Assembly (NCBI RefSeq): GCF_946885955.1
Contig: NZ_CAMPHI010000049.1
Location: 1 to 33,932, forward strand
Source of the DNA: an uncultured Pseudomonas sp.
Lineage (GTDB): Bacteria > Pseudomonadota > Gammaproteobacteria > Pseudomonadales > Pseudomonadaceae
DNA: 33,932 nucleotides
Reading direction: 5' to 3'
The position numbers and the translations under genes were made by a program. This document shows, in pieces, positions 17,154 to 25,955 of the stretch. A model generated the notes under the pieces. That model had not been told where the DNA came from, ran no database searches, and saw only the letters and a list, made by a program, of their open reading frames with translations. The first letter of the stretch is position 1. Each line of letters opens with the position of its first letter.

Positions 17154-18556
17154 GTCGACTGGTGGTGGTATCCAATCGCGTCGCGCCGATCAAGGTGGGC
17201 AAGCCAGCTGCGGGTGGCCTGGCGATTGGCGTGTACGACGCGCTGCGGGCGTCCGGCGGTATCTGGTTCGGGTGGAGCGGCGACGTCAACGGCTCCGCCG
17301 ACCTGCATAGCGAAACCCACGGCGGTATCACCTACGTCACGCGCGCACTGTCGCGCCGTCATTACGACATGTACTACCGCGGTTTCGCCAATGCCACGCT
17401 GTGGCCGATCTTCCATTACCGTATCGACCTGTCGCGTTATCGCCGCGAGGAGTATGAGGGCTATTGCGAGGTCAACCGTATGTTCGCCGAGCAACTACAG
17501 CCCCTGTTGCGCCCGGACGATGTGATCTGGGTACATGACTATCACCTGATTCCATTCGCCGACGAGTGTCGCCGCCTGGGCATCCGCAACCGCATCGGCT
17601 TCTTCCTGCACATCCCCTTTCCTGCTCCGGAAATACTCACCGCCATCCCGCCGCACAACGAGTTGTTCAAAACCCTCTGTGCCTATGATCTGATCGGTTT
17701 CCAGACCGAGGTGGACCGCCAGGCGTTCGAGGACTATATCCGCCGCGAGGTGCGCGGCAGGGTCGGCGATGACGGCAGCATGACCGCCTACGGCCACAAC
17801 TTTCGCGCCAAGGTCTATCCGATCGGTGTATTACCCGATGAAATCCAGGAAACCGCCCGCCGCTACAAGGGGCGGCGCAACCTGATCGGCTGCAATACCG
17901 CCGGCGATCCCTGCCAGACCATCATCAGTGTCGATCGCCTGGATTACTCCAAGGGTCTGCTCGAGCGCTTTGGCGCCTACGACGAGCTGTTGCAGCGCTT
18001 CCCGGAACATCGCCACAACGTGCAGTTCGTGCAGATCGCTCCAACGTCGCGAACGGATGTGAAAACCTACCAGAACCTGCGCCACGAGTTGGAAACCCTG
18101 GCCGGGCATATCAACGGCCGCTACGCCGAACTGGATTGGATGCCCCTGCATTACCTCAATCGCAGCCACGAGCGACGTGTGCTGATGGGCCTGTTCCGTA
18201 GCGCCTGCGTGGGTCTGGTCACGCCGCTGCGCGATGGCATGAACCTGGTCGCCAAGGAATATGTCGCCGCGCAGAATCCGGAAAATCCCGGGGTGCTGGT
18301 GCTCTCGCGTTTTGCCGGCGCGGCGCGCGAGCTGGACGCGGCGTTGATCGTCAATCCCTATGACAGCGTTGGGATGGCCGAGGCGCTCGACCGCGCCTTG
18401 CGCATGCCGCTGGCCGAACGCCAGGAGCGTTATCAGAGCATGATGCGGGCGATTCGCGGGGCCGATCTGGACGCCTGGCGCGACAGTTTCTTGCACGATC
18501 TGCGTGGCCCGAGCTCGCGCACCGTCCGCGAAGAGCGATCGATTCGCGCCATTTGA
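17150..18556 (+). CDS. otsA: Trehalose-6-phosphate synthase
   Basis: This is a 468-residue GT20 glycosyltransferase joining UDP-glucose and glucose-6-phosphate into trehalose-6-phosphate. It shows the N-terminal VVVSNRVAP, the glycine-rich AAGGLAIG loop, WFGWSGD, the central [17 protein letters not shown], and the C-terminal donor-binding [15 protein letters not shown] followed by VLSRFAGAA. All key motifs are intact and the length is typical of bacterial OtsA. It is translationally coupled to otsB by ATGA. The pair is probably an osmotic- or stationary-phase-responsive unit, as in related bacteria. No intrinsic terminator with a T-tract is obvious after the gene. Confidence 0.95.
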   Translation: MSRLVVVSNRVAPIKVGKPAAGGLAIGVYDALRASGGIWFGWSGDVNGSADLHSETHGGITYVTRALSRRHYDMYYRGFANATLWPIFHYRIDLSRYRREEYEGYCEVNRMFAEQLQPLLRPDDVIWVHDYHLIPFADECRRLGIRNRIGFFLHIPFPAPEILTAIPPHNELFKTLCAYDLIGFQTEVDRQAFEDYIRREVRGRVGDDGSMTAYGHNFRAKVYPIGVLPDEIQETARRYKGRRNLIGCNTAGDPCQTIISVDRLDYSKGLLERFGAYDELLQRFPEHRHNVQFVQIAPTSRTDVKTYQNLRHELETLAGHINGRYAELDWMPLHYLNRSHERRVLMGLFRSACVGLVTPLRDGMNLVAKEYVAAQNPENPGVLVLSRFAGAARELDAALIVNPYDSVGMAEALDRALRMPLAERQERYQSMMRAIRGADLDAWRDSFLHDLRGPSSRTVREERSIRAI

Positions 18557-18580
18557 AGGTGACTCGCTTGCCACTGGCTC

Positions 18581-18609
18581 TTGTCAAAGCCACGCCTGCT
18601 TTTTAATGT
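18581..18609 (+). promoter_or_regulatory. Candidate sigma-70 promoter for can
   Basis: TTGTCA (18581-18586) and TAATGT (18604-18609) are separated by 17 bp, which ends 28 bp before the ATG of the carbonic anhydrase gene. This would give can its own transcript downstream of otsBA. It is inferred from consensus only. Confidence 0.45.
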
Positions 18610-18637
18610 GCGGCACCTGACAGGAGAATGAACAAGC

Positions 18638-19282
18638 ATGAGCGATCTGAAACAGCTGTTTGATAACAATGAACGCTGGGCCGCCTCGATCATCGAGGAA
18701 GATCCGGAATTCTTCGCCAAGCTGGCTCGCCAGCAAGTGCCGGAATACCTGTGGATCGGCTGCTCCGATGCGCGCGTGCCGGCCAACGAGATTGTCGGCC
18801 TGCTGCCGGGCGATCTGTTCGTCCACCGCAACGTCGCCAACGTGGTGCTGCATACCGACCTGAACTGCCTGTCGGTGGTCCAGTACGCGGTCGACGTGCT
18901 CAAGGTCAAACATATCCTGGTGACCGGCCACTATGGCTGCGGCGGCGTGCGCGCCTCCATGCAGGACGCCCAGTTCGGGCTGATCGACGGCTGGCTACGG
19001 AGCATCCGCGACCTCTATTACGAACACCGCGAGCACCTGGCACAGCTGCCGACCGAAGAAGAGCGGGTCGACCGCCTGTGCGAGCTGAATGTGATCCAGC
19101 AGGTGGCCAACGTCAGCCATACCACCATCGTGCAGAACGCCTGGCATCGCGGCCAGCCGCTGTCGGTGCATGGCTGCATCTACGGGATCAAGGACGGTCG
19201 CTGGAAGAACCTCAACGTCACCGTCAGCGGCCTGGAACAATTGCCGCCGCAATACCGCCTGCGTCCACTCGGTCAGCCCTGA
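18638..19282 (+). CDS. can: Beta-class carbonic anhydrase
   Basis: This 214-residue zinc enzyme interconverts CO2 and bicarbonate in the cytoplasm. The active-site set C42-S-D44-A-R46 (CSDARVP) and H98-Y-G-C101 (GHYGCGG) matches the E. coli Can ligands in both spacing and number. GDLFVHRNVAN and the C-terminal VHGCIYGIKDG are also characteristic. The AGGAGAATGAACAAGC sequence upstream supports ATG 18638. It is followed after 2 bp by an EamA transporter gene and is probably cotranscribed with it. Confidence 0.95.
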   Translation: MSDLKQLFDNNERWAASIIEEDPEFFAKLARQQVPEYLWIGCSDARVPANEIVGLLPGDLFVHRNVANVVLHTDLNCLSVVQYAVDVLKVKHILVTGHYGCGGVRASMQDAQFGLIDGWLRSIRDLYYEHREHLAQLPTEEERVDRLCELNVIQQVANVSHTTIVQNAWHRGQPLSVHGCIYGIKDGRWKNLNVTVSGLEQLPPQYRLRPLGQP

Positions 19283-19284
19283 GC

Positions 19285-20193
19285 ATGACCCACTCGCGTG
19301 CGCTCGCCACCCTGGGGTTGCTGGTGGCGGTGCTGTGCTGGGCCGGTAACGCTCTGGTCGCCAGGGCCTTCGCCGGCGAAATACCGCCGTTTGCCCTGGC
19401 TTTCTGGCGCTGGACGCTGGCCCTGGGATTGTTGCTGCCGTTCGCCGCGCTGCCGCTGTGGCGTCATCGCGAGGCGGTGCGCCGCGCCGGTTGGCGCTTG
19501 CTGGTGCTCGGTGCGCTGGGCATCGCCGGCTACAACTCGTTGCTCTACAGTGCCGCGCAAACCACCGCGGCGATCAATATCACCCTGGTCAATACCTGCC
19601 TGCCGTTGATGATCTTTATCGGCGCCGGCCTGCTGCTCGGCGAATGGCCGCCGCGGCGCGCCTGGTGGGGGCTGGGGCTGGCCGCGCTGGGCTTGTCGAT
19701 CCTGATCGGCCAGGGCAGTTGGACGAAGCTGGCGAGCCTGTCGTTCAACCGCGGCGATCTGATCATGCTCCTGGCCGTGGCCGACTGGGCGTTGTATTCG
19801 CTGCTGCTGCGGCGCTGGGCCAGCTACCTACTGCCGATTCCAGCGTTCTCGTTGCTTGCCGTGCTGGTGCTGATCGGCGTGCCGCTGGTGCTGCCGTTCT
19901 ATCTCTACGAGTTGGCGGGGGGCGCCAGTTTCGCCGTTACCCCGGCGACCCTTGGCGCGATCGGCTATACGGCGCTATTCGCTTCGCTGGTAGCCTATCT
20001 GGCCTGGAACCACGGCATTCGCGTACTCGGCGCGGCCAAAGCCGCACTCAGCAATTACCTGATGCCGGTATTCACCGCCGTGCTCGGCTGGCTGCTGCTG
20101 GACGAGGGGCTACAGGCCTACCACTGGCTGGGCGGCGCGCTGATCCTCAGCGGTCTGCTACTCGGTACCCAGCTGGCGCAGCGCAGCAAATAG
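19285..20193 (+). CDS. EamA-family (DMT superfamily) transporter
   Basis: This 302-residue inner-membrane protein has about ten hydrophobic helices arranged as two EamA repeats (about residues 5-140 and 155-295). Typical signatures are WAGNALVARAF near the N-terminus, PPFALAFWRW, NSLLYSAAQTT and, in the second half, ALFASLVAYLAWNHGI and LSNYLMPVFTAVLGW. Such proteins export small metabolites or amino acids, but the substrate cannot be read from sequence. ATG 19285 is chosen because it starts directly at the first helix, 3 bases after the can stop; the longer frame reaching back to 18751 lies inside can. Confidence 0.87.
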   Translation: MTHSRALATLGLLVAVLCWAGNALVARAFAGEIPPFALAFWRWTLALGLLLPFAALPLWRHREAVRRAGWRLLVLGALGIAGYNSLLYSAAQTTAAINITLVNTCLPLMIFIGAGLLLGEWPPRRAWWGLGLAALGLSILIGQGSWTKLASLSFNRGDLIMLLAVADWALYSLLLRRWASYLLPIPAFSLLAVLVLIGVPLVLPFYLYELAGGASFAVTPATLGAIGYTALFASLVAYLAWNHGIRVLGAAKAALSNYLMPVFTAVLGWLLLDEGLQAYHWLGGALILSGLLLGTQLAQRSK

Positions 20194-20202
20194 GAATGCG
20201 AG

Positions 20203-20218
20203 GGTGGCAAGCGCCACC
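20203..20218 (+). other. Hairpin after the EamA gene
   Basis: GGTGGC-AAGC-GCCACC forms a perfect 6-bp stem with a 4-nt loop just after the stop codon. It has no T-tract, so it is an RNA stabiliser or a weak terminator at best. Confidence 0.4.
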
Positions 20219-20251
20219 GCGACTAGATCTTCTCCCCCTTGAGAGAGGGCT

Positions 20252-20272
20252 GGTGCGCGCGGCGCACCCTAC
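20252..20272. repeat. REP-like half element
   Basis: GGTGCGCGCGGCGCACC followed by CTAC shares the GCGCACCCTA(C) end with the element at 7420-7475. It sits between the convergent EamA gene and the small acidic-protein gene. Confidence 0.6.
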
Positions 20273-20288
20273 GACGTCGGACTTCTGT

Positions 20289-20438
20289 CTATTCATCCGG
20301 CTGTTCCGGCTCCCGGCGAACGGGTCGGTACATATCCGGCTCTATCTCCGAGCCCGGATCTTCATTGCCGGGGTCGTTGATCGGGTCCGATTCCGGCTCC
20401 TGCTCCGGATCCTGAGCGTCTTGCGGATAAATACTCAT
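20289..20438 (-). CDS. Small acidic protein (49 residues) of unknown function
   Basis: The 49-residue product is dominated by Pro, Glu and Asp (PEQEPESDPINDPGNEDPG) and is probably unstructured. It has no signal peptide and no cysteine. The start ATG (20436-20438) is supported by the well-spaced GAAGGAG just upstream; an extension to 20489 lacks support. It resembles, in composition only, the other acidic protein at 15619-16173. Nothing in the neighbourhood defines its role. Confidence 0.6.
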   Translation of the reverse strand: MSIYPQDAQDPEQEPESDPINDPGNEDPGSEIEPDMYRPVRREPEQPDE

Positions 20439-20748
20439 CGCTATGCTCCTTCGGCAGACATCTATGTGTGGCGGCTGATGACATTTCATTTAGAGACGTC
20501 AACGCCAGGGGATGTTCCGAAGCGGCTCTATCGGGCATCGACAAGGTGCCCGGTAGCCGCAGCCGGTATGTTCAACGCCATAGCTGGCGCCGGCAAAAAC
20601 GCCGCCGGTACTCGGCCAGCGACTGTTTGACCAGGCGCTGCCGGTGGGCGTGGCTCTGGTAACTATAACGCCAGTCGGTGATTTGCACTTATGCAACTGC
20701 GAAACAACTTGCCGTAGTGGTTTTTTAATTGCGGCCATGGTTTGTGGC

Positions 20749-20785
20749 GTTTTTATAGTTGTCGATACAGTCAGTTTTTATAGTT
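20749..20785 (+). repeat. 12-bp direct repeat, 25-bp period
   Basis: GTTTTTATAGTT occurs exactly at 20749-20760 and again at 20774-20785. A tandem exact 12-mer in an AT-rich leader is compatible with paired regulator sites, although the 25-bp period is not an integral number of helical turns. Confidence 0.7.
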
Positions 20786-20969
20786 CTAAACCAACGAGCT
20801 CGCTATGTTTGAGTCTGTGCGCGGTATTGTCCGACAATTGGACTGTCTGATTAGTCAACAGCGCTCGCCAACATTTAGTTATGGTGTGCGATGTTTAGAC
20901 CGCCTGTTTAATACGTCTAGGTAGTTGCGCTGTTCGTTCATCAGTCAGCGGATTTCCGGGTGCGATTAA

Positions 20970-20999
20970 TTGCCATCTCGCTTGCATGCACCATTATAA
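20970..20999 (+). promoter_or_regulatory. Candidate sigma-70 promoter of the fatty-amine operon
   Basis: TTGCCA (20970-20975) and TTATAA (20994-20999) are separated by 18 bp. A TGCATGCA palindrome lies in the spacer. It would leave a leader of about 270 nt before the first ATG (21278). It is the best promoter match in the leader region. Confidence 0.45.
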
Positions 21000-21277
21000 A
21001 TTTCTTCTCCGTTGCTCTGTGGGCAGTAACGCTTGATTGCGTCTACCGGCTTTTCATGCTTGGCGCTCTTCGTTTGCAGGTGTCTGGCTTGAAGGTTCTG
21101 TCGGGGGCGGTGCATGGGAGTTAGCCAGGATGGTTTCGAGCAGTGCGCCCGCCATGCAGTGACCGCAGTGTTATGAGCCTGTAACGCGCAGGCTCAATCA
21201 GAACAACGCAGTAGTTCACGTTAAACCTTTATTGATCTCAGTTGTGTTCTGAGGGCGATCGCCTGTGAGAGTGGGAA

Positions 21278-22945
21278 ATGCAAACTATCAATCATCGATT
21301 CAATCGTGCGGTTAAGCAGAACAATGCGGTCTGGACATTTGCCAATAGCAACCGCAGTTACACACTCGAGGAAATAGCGGTGCAGGTCGACCGCTGTGCA
21401 CAGAAGTTGTGCAATTACGGCTTGCAGGCGCAAGACAGTGTCGGCCTGGTGCTGAATAACAGTGTCGAGTTGGTGGCTTATCTGCTGGCTTGCTGGCGCT
21501 TGAATCTGGTGGCGGTGCCGTTGCGCACCAAGTCCGGCAAGTACCTGGACTACGCCGAGTTCCTCGAAGGCTGCAATGCGTCCTGCCAGTTCCGCCTGCT
21601 GCTCTGCGACAGCGCGATAGCCGAGGAAGATATCGCCGAGTGGCGCGCGCAAACCGGTCTGTGCATCCATTCCGAGCCGAGCTTCGAGCCGGCGCCTGGC
21701 AGCGCTGCTGTTGCGGCGATCGAAGCGCAGCCCGAGGACATGGCGATCATCCAGTTCTCTTCCGGCAGTACCGGCTTTCCCAAGGGCGTGGTGGTCACCC
21801 ACCGCATGATCATGAATCAGCTGGGGCATATCGAGCGCGCGCATAACCTCAGCCGCGATGGCGTGCCGGTGTGCAGCAGCGCGTCCTGGACGCCGATCCA
21901 CCACGACATGGGCCTGTTTACCGGCGTGCTGCTGCCGATCTACAGCGGCAACGACCATCTGCTGGCCAGCCCCGACTTCTTTATGCGCAACCCGGCGCGC
22001 TGGTTCCGTCTGCTCTCCGAGCATCAGGTGGATATCAGCTTTATCACCAACTCGGCGTTGGTGGCGGCGCTGCGCATGGTCAAGCGCCTACATGCGGACG
22101 AGAGCATCGATCTGTCGCGCCTGCACCTGTACATCTCTGCGGAGAAGGTCAGCCCCATAGTGCTGCGCCGCACCCGCGAGCAGTTCGCCCCGCTGAAGCT
22201 GGCGTCGAGCCATATCCATAGCGCTTACGGCATGGCGGAGAACAGCCTGGGCGCGAGCTGCAGCAAGAATGGCCAGCTGAATATAGTTGCCGTGCGTATC
22301 AGCGCTGCGGGCGAGGTGCAGCTGGCCGAGCCTGGCGAAGAGGGTGTGGTCGAGCTGGTGTCGTCCGGCGAGGCCAATGCGCAGCATGAGATCAGCGTGC
22401 GCGATGCCGACGACCAGGTACTGGGCGAGCTCCAACTGGGCGAGATCAATATCGAAAGCGATTGCCTGACCCCGGGCTACCTGAATCTGCCGGAGGCCAC
22501 CGCGGCCAAGCTGCAGGGCGGCCGTTTGCGCACCGGCGACCTGGGTTTTTTCTACGGCTCGCAACTGTATTTCTACAGCCGCAAGGACGACCTGATCGTG
22601 GTCGGCGGCCGCAATATCGTGCCCGACGATGTGGAAGAAACCGTGGAGTCGTTCGCCTTCGTGCGCCCGTCCGGCAGCGCGCTGCTGTCGATCGAAAACA
22701 GCAACAGCGGCCTGATGGAACTGCACCTCGTGCTCGAAGGCGATGCCCATGACAGCAGCGAAGCGCTGGCCGAAAAGCACAAATCCCTGACCGCCGCGGT
22801 ACTCAACGCCCATGACGTGGTGCTGAGCCGGATTCACGTCTGCGCGCGCGGCAGCATCGAGAAAACCTCGAGCGGCAAGAAACGCCGCAGCGTGATCCGC
22901 CGCCGCCTGATCGATAACCAGCTCGGCGTCCTGCTGCCGGCATAG
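21278..22945 (+). CDS. Fatty acyl-AMP ligase-like adenylating enzyme
   Basis: This 555-residue ANL-superfamily enzyme would activate a fatty acid as acyl-AMP and load it on a carrier protein. The P-loop FSSGSTGFPKG spans residues 160-170. The FAAL-type motif SWTPIHHDMGL is at 203-213. YGMAENSLGAS is the A5 motif, RTGDLGFF is A7, RKDDLIVVGGRN is A8, and the catalytic lysine K534 lies in EKTSSGK. The HHDMGL signature favours an acyl-ACP-loading FAAL over an acyl-CoA synthetase, but the chain is a little shorter than usual FAALs. It is the first gene of a seven-gene strand-consistent set that includes an ACP at 28092, the probable acceptor. The substrate chain length is unknown. Confidence 0.82.
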   Translation: MQTINHRFNRAVKQNNAVWTFANSNRSYTLEEIAVQVDRCAQKLCNYGLQAQDSVGLVLNNSVELVAYLLACWRLNLVAVPLRTKSGKYLDYAEFLEGCNASCQFRLLLCDSAIAEEDIAEWRAQTGLCIHSEPSFEPAPGSAAVAAIEAQPEDMAIIQFSSGSTGFPKGVVVTHRMIMNQLGHIERAHNLSRDGVPVCSSASWTPIHHDMGLFTGVLLPIYSGNDHLLASPDFFMRNPARWFRLLSEHQVDISFITNSALVAALRMVKRLHADESIDLSRLHLYISAEKVSPIVLRRTREQFAPLKLASSHIHSAYGMAENSLGASCSKNGQLNIVAVRISAAGEVQLAEPGEEGVVELVSSGEANAQHEISVRDADDQVLGELQLGEINIESDCLTPGYLNLPEATAAKLQGGRLRTGDLGFFYGSQLYFYSRKDDLIVVGGRNIVPDDVEETVESFAFVRPSGSALLSIENSNSGLMELHLVLEGDAHDSSEALAEKHKSLTAAVLNAHDVVLSRIHVCARGSIEKTSSGKKRRSVIRRRLIDNQLGVLLPA

Positions 22946-22946
22946 G

Positions 22947-22991
22947 CGCAGCGCGGCTGAAGGCAAAGCCTGCGGGCTGCGTCCCCTTTTT
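22947..22991 (+). terminator. Possible attenuator hairpin between ligase and aminotransferase genes
   Basis: CGCAGC (22947-22952) can pair with GCTGCG (22976-22981), with an inner GGCT/AGCC pairing, and TTTTT follows five bases after the stem. It is weaker than a standard terminator and sits inside an apparent operon, so partial termination is the most it could cause. Confidence 0.3.
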
Positions 22992-23015
22992 CATACTTTC
23001 AAGGAAGTTAACAGC

Positions 23016-25955
23016 ATGAACAGTTATGCGCGTTATTGCCGGCCGAAACTTGGCGATCTGCTGTCCAGCTTGAAGTTGGACAAGACCTATGACCGGGCCA
23101 GGGATCAGTACCTCTATGAGGGCGACACCGCTTACGTAGACTTCGTCGCCGGTTTCGGTTCGATTGTGCTCGGCCACAACGACCCTGACATGGCCAAGGC
23201 GCTACGCGACTTTCTCGACGGCGAGCGGCCGGTGCACGCGCAGGGCAGTATCCGGGGCCAATCGGCGCAGTTGGCCCAGTTGCTCAGCGAGCTGACGCCG
23301 GGCGGCCAGGAATACATCTCGCACTTCGCCAACACCGGCGCCGAGGGCGTCGAGGCGGCGATCAAGCATTCCTATAAGGTCATGCTAGATGCCGTGAACG
23401 ACCTCTACGAAGACGTGAGCAAGCAGCTCAACAACTTCTTCCACGAGAACAACCTCAACGAAGACAACCTGGTCATTCCTAACGGCAAGTCGCTGATCGA
23501 CTTCCGCGACTCGCTGGACGAATACAACCTCGCCGAGTTCGAAAAAGCCCAGAACCAGCCGGTGTATCTGGCGCTCAAGGGTTCCTACCACGGCAAGCTG
23601 ACCTCGGCGCTCAAGGTCACCTCGAACAAGTCCTACCGCGAGGCCTTCGAAGGCTTGAGCGGGATCAAGCCGTACTTCCTCGACCGCCAGGGGCTGGACA
23701 ATTTCGACGTGCTGCTCGACGACCTGGCCGTCACCTTCCTCAGCCCGGTGCTGGTCGACAACCGCATCGAGTTCAAGGAAAAACGCATCCTGCGCGTGGC
23801 CGGTTTCCTCTGCGAACTGGTGCAGGGCGAGGGCGGTATTCATGTCATCCCCGAGTCCACCCTGGCGAAGATCAAGGCGCTGCACGCCGAACAGCGCATC
23901 CCGCTGATCATCGACGAAGTGCAGACCGGTTGCGGCCGTCTGGGCAGCGTCTACCACTACGGGCAGACCGTGCTGGCCGATGCCGCGCCGGAATATGTGG
24001 TGGTGAGCAAGGCGCTGGGCGGTGGCCTGGTGAAGATTTCCGCGACCCTGATCCGCAGCGATATCTATGACCAGGATTTCGGCATCCTGCACACTTCGAC
24101 CTTTTCCGAGGACGATCTGTCGGCGAGCGTGGCCCTGGCCTTCTTGCAGAAGATCACCGCGCCGACCACCTTCGAGCAGTTCCAGGCGAAAAGCGATTAC
24201 GTCGCCAGTGGCTTGCAAGCTCTGCAGCAGCGCCACCCGACGGTGATCAAGGAAGTGCGCGGCACCGGCTTGATGTTTGGCATCGAATTCCATGGCCTCG
24301 ATCGGTTCTCGCCGTTTTTCCGCACCGCGGGCAAGCAGGGCATCCTCTCGCTGATCATCGCCTCCTACCTGCTGCACTACCATCAGCTGCGCATCCTGGC
24401 GCCGATTTCGACGATTCTGAAGGGCAACCACGGGCGCAAACGCAGTTCGGTCATGCGCGTGCAGCCGCCGCTGTGCATCACCCAGGCCGATTGCGACCGC
24501 CTGTTCGTCGCCCTCGACGAAGTCTGCGCGGTCATCGAACAGCAGAACGAATACCTGATGGTCGCCCACCTGTTCGGCGCCCCCGCCAGCGCCGAGCAGC
24601 GCGCCGCGCCTCAGGGCTTCGCCAACAAATACCCGATTCGCCTGGCCGGCGAGAACTCGCATATCGATGCGCGCACCGGCTTCGTTCTGCACCCGACCGC
24701 GGTCAGCTACCTGGTCGATTACTTCTTCACCTCGTTCTGCGCCTACGACTGGGATCAGGCCGGCTTCACCACCTGGTGGAACCAGGTCAGCCGCTTCTTC
24801 GACCCGGCGCTGGTGCAGCAGGATTGCGTGTCCTCCAACGACTACATCGTGCAGAACAGCATGTTTATGGTGCCGTACCTGCCGGAGTACTTCAAAACCG
24901 CTCAGGGCTTCGCGCTGAAGGAAGTCCGCAACAAGATTCAGGATGCGGTGACCATGGCCAAGGAGATTGGCGACGACAATATTCCGGTGTCCATCGTCGG
25001 TCTCGGCGCTTACACCTCGATCTACACCGATAACGGCCAGTTTATCCGCGACTACGAAGTGCCGATCACCACTGGCAACAGCTATACCGCTGCGTTGATG
25101 GTGCAGGCGGTGATCAAGGCGGCCTCGCAGCTGAACCTCGACTTCAGCCAGGCGCGGGTCGCAGTAGTAGGGGCGGCGGGCAATATCGGCCTGGCCTCGA
25201 CGGTGATGCTGTCGAGCCTGTTCGGCAACATGACCATCATCGGCCGCGACGAAAAAACCTCGCAACTGCGCCTCAACGCTTCGCGTCGGCAAATCATCAA
25301 GGACATGCTGGTATTACTCGGCGCCTTGCTCGCTGAAGGCGACCAGCCGGCGCCCGGCAGCGTGATGGCGGCGCTGCAGGATCTGCTGCTGGACAAAGGC
25401 TATATCGACGAAAACGGCTTGTCCGCCGATCTGCAAAATTCGGTCAGCTTGATCGACGAATTGCTCAGCGCCGACCTGGCGTTGCGGGTCGGGGGCTTCT
25501 CCGATCTGGCCCAGGCCGAAATCGTCATCGTCTCCACCAACTCGCCAGACCCCGAGCTGATCAAGCCGGCCATGGTGCAGCCCGACGCGATAGTCGCCTG
25601 CGTGTCCGTACCCTCCAACCTGAGCAGCCAGTTCAACCAGCTGCGCCAGGAGGGCCGTGGCTACCAGCACGTGTTCGACTCCGGCCTGGCCAAGCTGCCG
25701 GAAGGCTCGGTGATTCGCTTTGTCGGTTTCCCCGAGGGCACCAATGCGTTCGGCTGCCTTTCGGAAACCATCATGCTCGGCTTCGAAGGCACCAACTCGT
25801 CCTACAGCAAGGGCAACATCCAGCCGCGGCAGATCTACGAGCTGATCAGGATGCAGAACAGCCACGGCTTCCAGCTGGGCGACCTCGAACTTAACCATGA
25901 ACTACTGAACGACTATTCGGCGGAATCCGCGCGGGAGCAAGAATATGCTGTCTAA
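23016..25955 (+). CDS. Bifunctional class III aminotransferase / acyl-ACP reductase
   Basis: This is a 979-residue fusion. Residues about 30-510 form a class III PLP aminotransferase: NTGAEGVEAAIK, LKGSYHGKLTSAL, D300 in IIDEVQTGCGR and the PLP lysine K332 in SKALGGG. A charged insertion of about 50 residues follows the first motif. Residues about 640-970 resemble cyanobacterial acyl-ACP reductase: GLGAYTSI, TTGNSYTAA, Rossmann VVGAAGNIG (glycines 719-725), and C914 in FGCLSETIM, which aligns with the acylated C294 of the Synechococcus enzyme (FACFAEAM, from memory). The predicted chemistry reduces acyl-ACP to aldehyde, then transaminates it to a primary amine, as proposed for TamH in tambjamine synthesis. 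AAGGAAGTTAACAGC precedes the ATG. The carrier substrate is inferred. Confidence 0.86.
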   Translation: MNSYARYCRPKLGDLLSSLKLDKTYDRARDQYLYEGDTAYVDFVAGFGSIVLGHNDPDMAKALRDFLDGERPVHAQGSIRGQSAQLAQLLSELTPGGQEYISHFANTGAEGVEAAIKHSYKVMLDAVNDLYEDVSKQLNNFFHENNLNEDNLVIPNGKSLIDFRDSLDEYNLAEFEKAQNQPVYLALKGSYHGKLTSALKVTSNKSYREAFEGLSGIKPYFLDRQGLDNFDVLLDDLAVTFLSPVLVDNRIEFKEKRILRVAGFLCELVQGEGGIHVIPESTLAKIKALHAEQRIPLIIDEVQTGCGRLGSVYHYGQTVLADAAPEYVVVSKALGGGLVKISATLIRSDIYDQDFGILHTSTFSEDDLSASVALAFLQKITAPTTFEQFQAKSDYVASGLQALQQRHPTVIKEVRGTGLMFGIEFHGLDRFSPFFRTAGKQGILSLIIASYLLHYHQLRILAPISTILKGNHGRKRSSVMRVQPPLCITQADCDRLFVALDEVCAVIEQQNEYLMVAHLFGAPASAEQRAAPQGFANKYPIRLAGENSHIDARTGFVLHPTAVSYLVDYFFTSFCAYDWDQAGFTTWWNQVSRFFDPALVQQDCVSSNDYIVQNSMFMVPYLPEYFKTAQGFALKEVRNKIQDAVTMAKEIGDDNIPVSIVGLGAYTSIYTDNGQFIRDYEVPITTGNSYTAALMVQAVIKAASQLNLDFSQARVAVVGAAGNIGLASTVMLSSLFGNMTIIGRDEKTSQLRLNASRRQIIKDMLVLLGALLAEGDQPAPGSVMAALQDLLLDKGYIDENGLSADLQNSVSLIDELLSADLALRVGGFSDLAQAEIVIVSTNSPDPELIKPAMVQPDAIVACVSVPSNLSSQFNQLRQEGRGYQHVFDSGLAKLPEGSVIRFVGFPEGTNAFGCLSETIMLGFEGTNSSYSKGNIQPRQIYELIRMQNSHGFQLGDLELNHELLNDYSAESAREQEYAV

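Larger units (their letters stand above)
20490..21277 (+). promoter_or_regulatory. Long AT-rich leader of the fatty-amine cluster
   Basis: This stretch of nearly 800 bp has no credible gene. From about 20690 it is visibly AT-richer than the flanking coding DNA. It contains a 12-bp direct repeat, a sigma-70-like promoter, a 7-bp-stem hairpin GAGCCTG/CAGGCTC at 21175-21195 and a palindrome GGCGATCGCC at 21254-21263 close to the ribosome-binding site. It probably holds the regulatory sites of the downstream operon; the mechanism is unknown. Confidence 0.55.

Noticed and set aside
23385..25292. 635-residue open frame antisense to the aminotransferase-reductase fusion
   Set aside because: It is a shadow frame caused by codon bias; the sense frame has all catalytic motifs.
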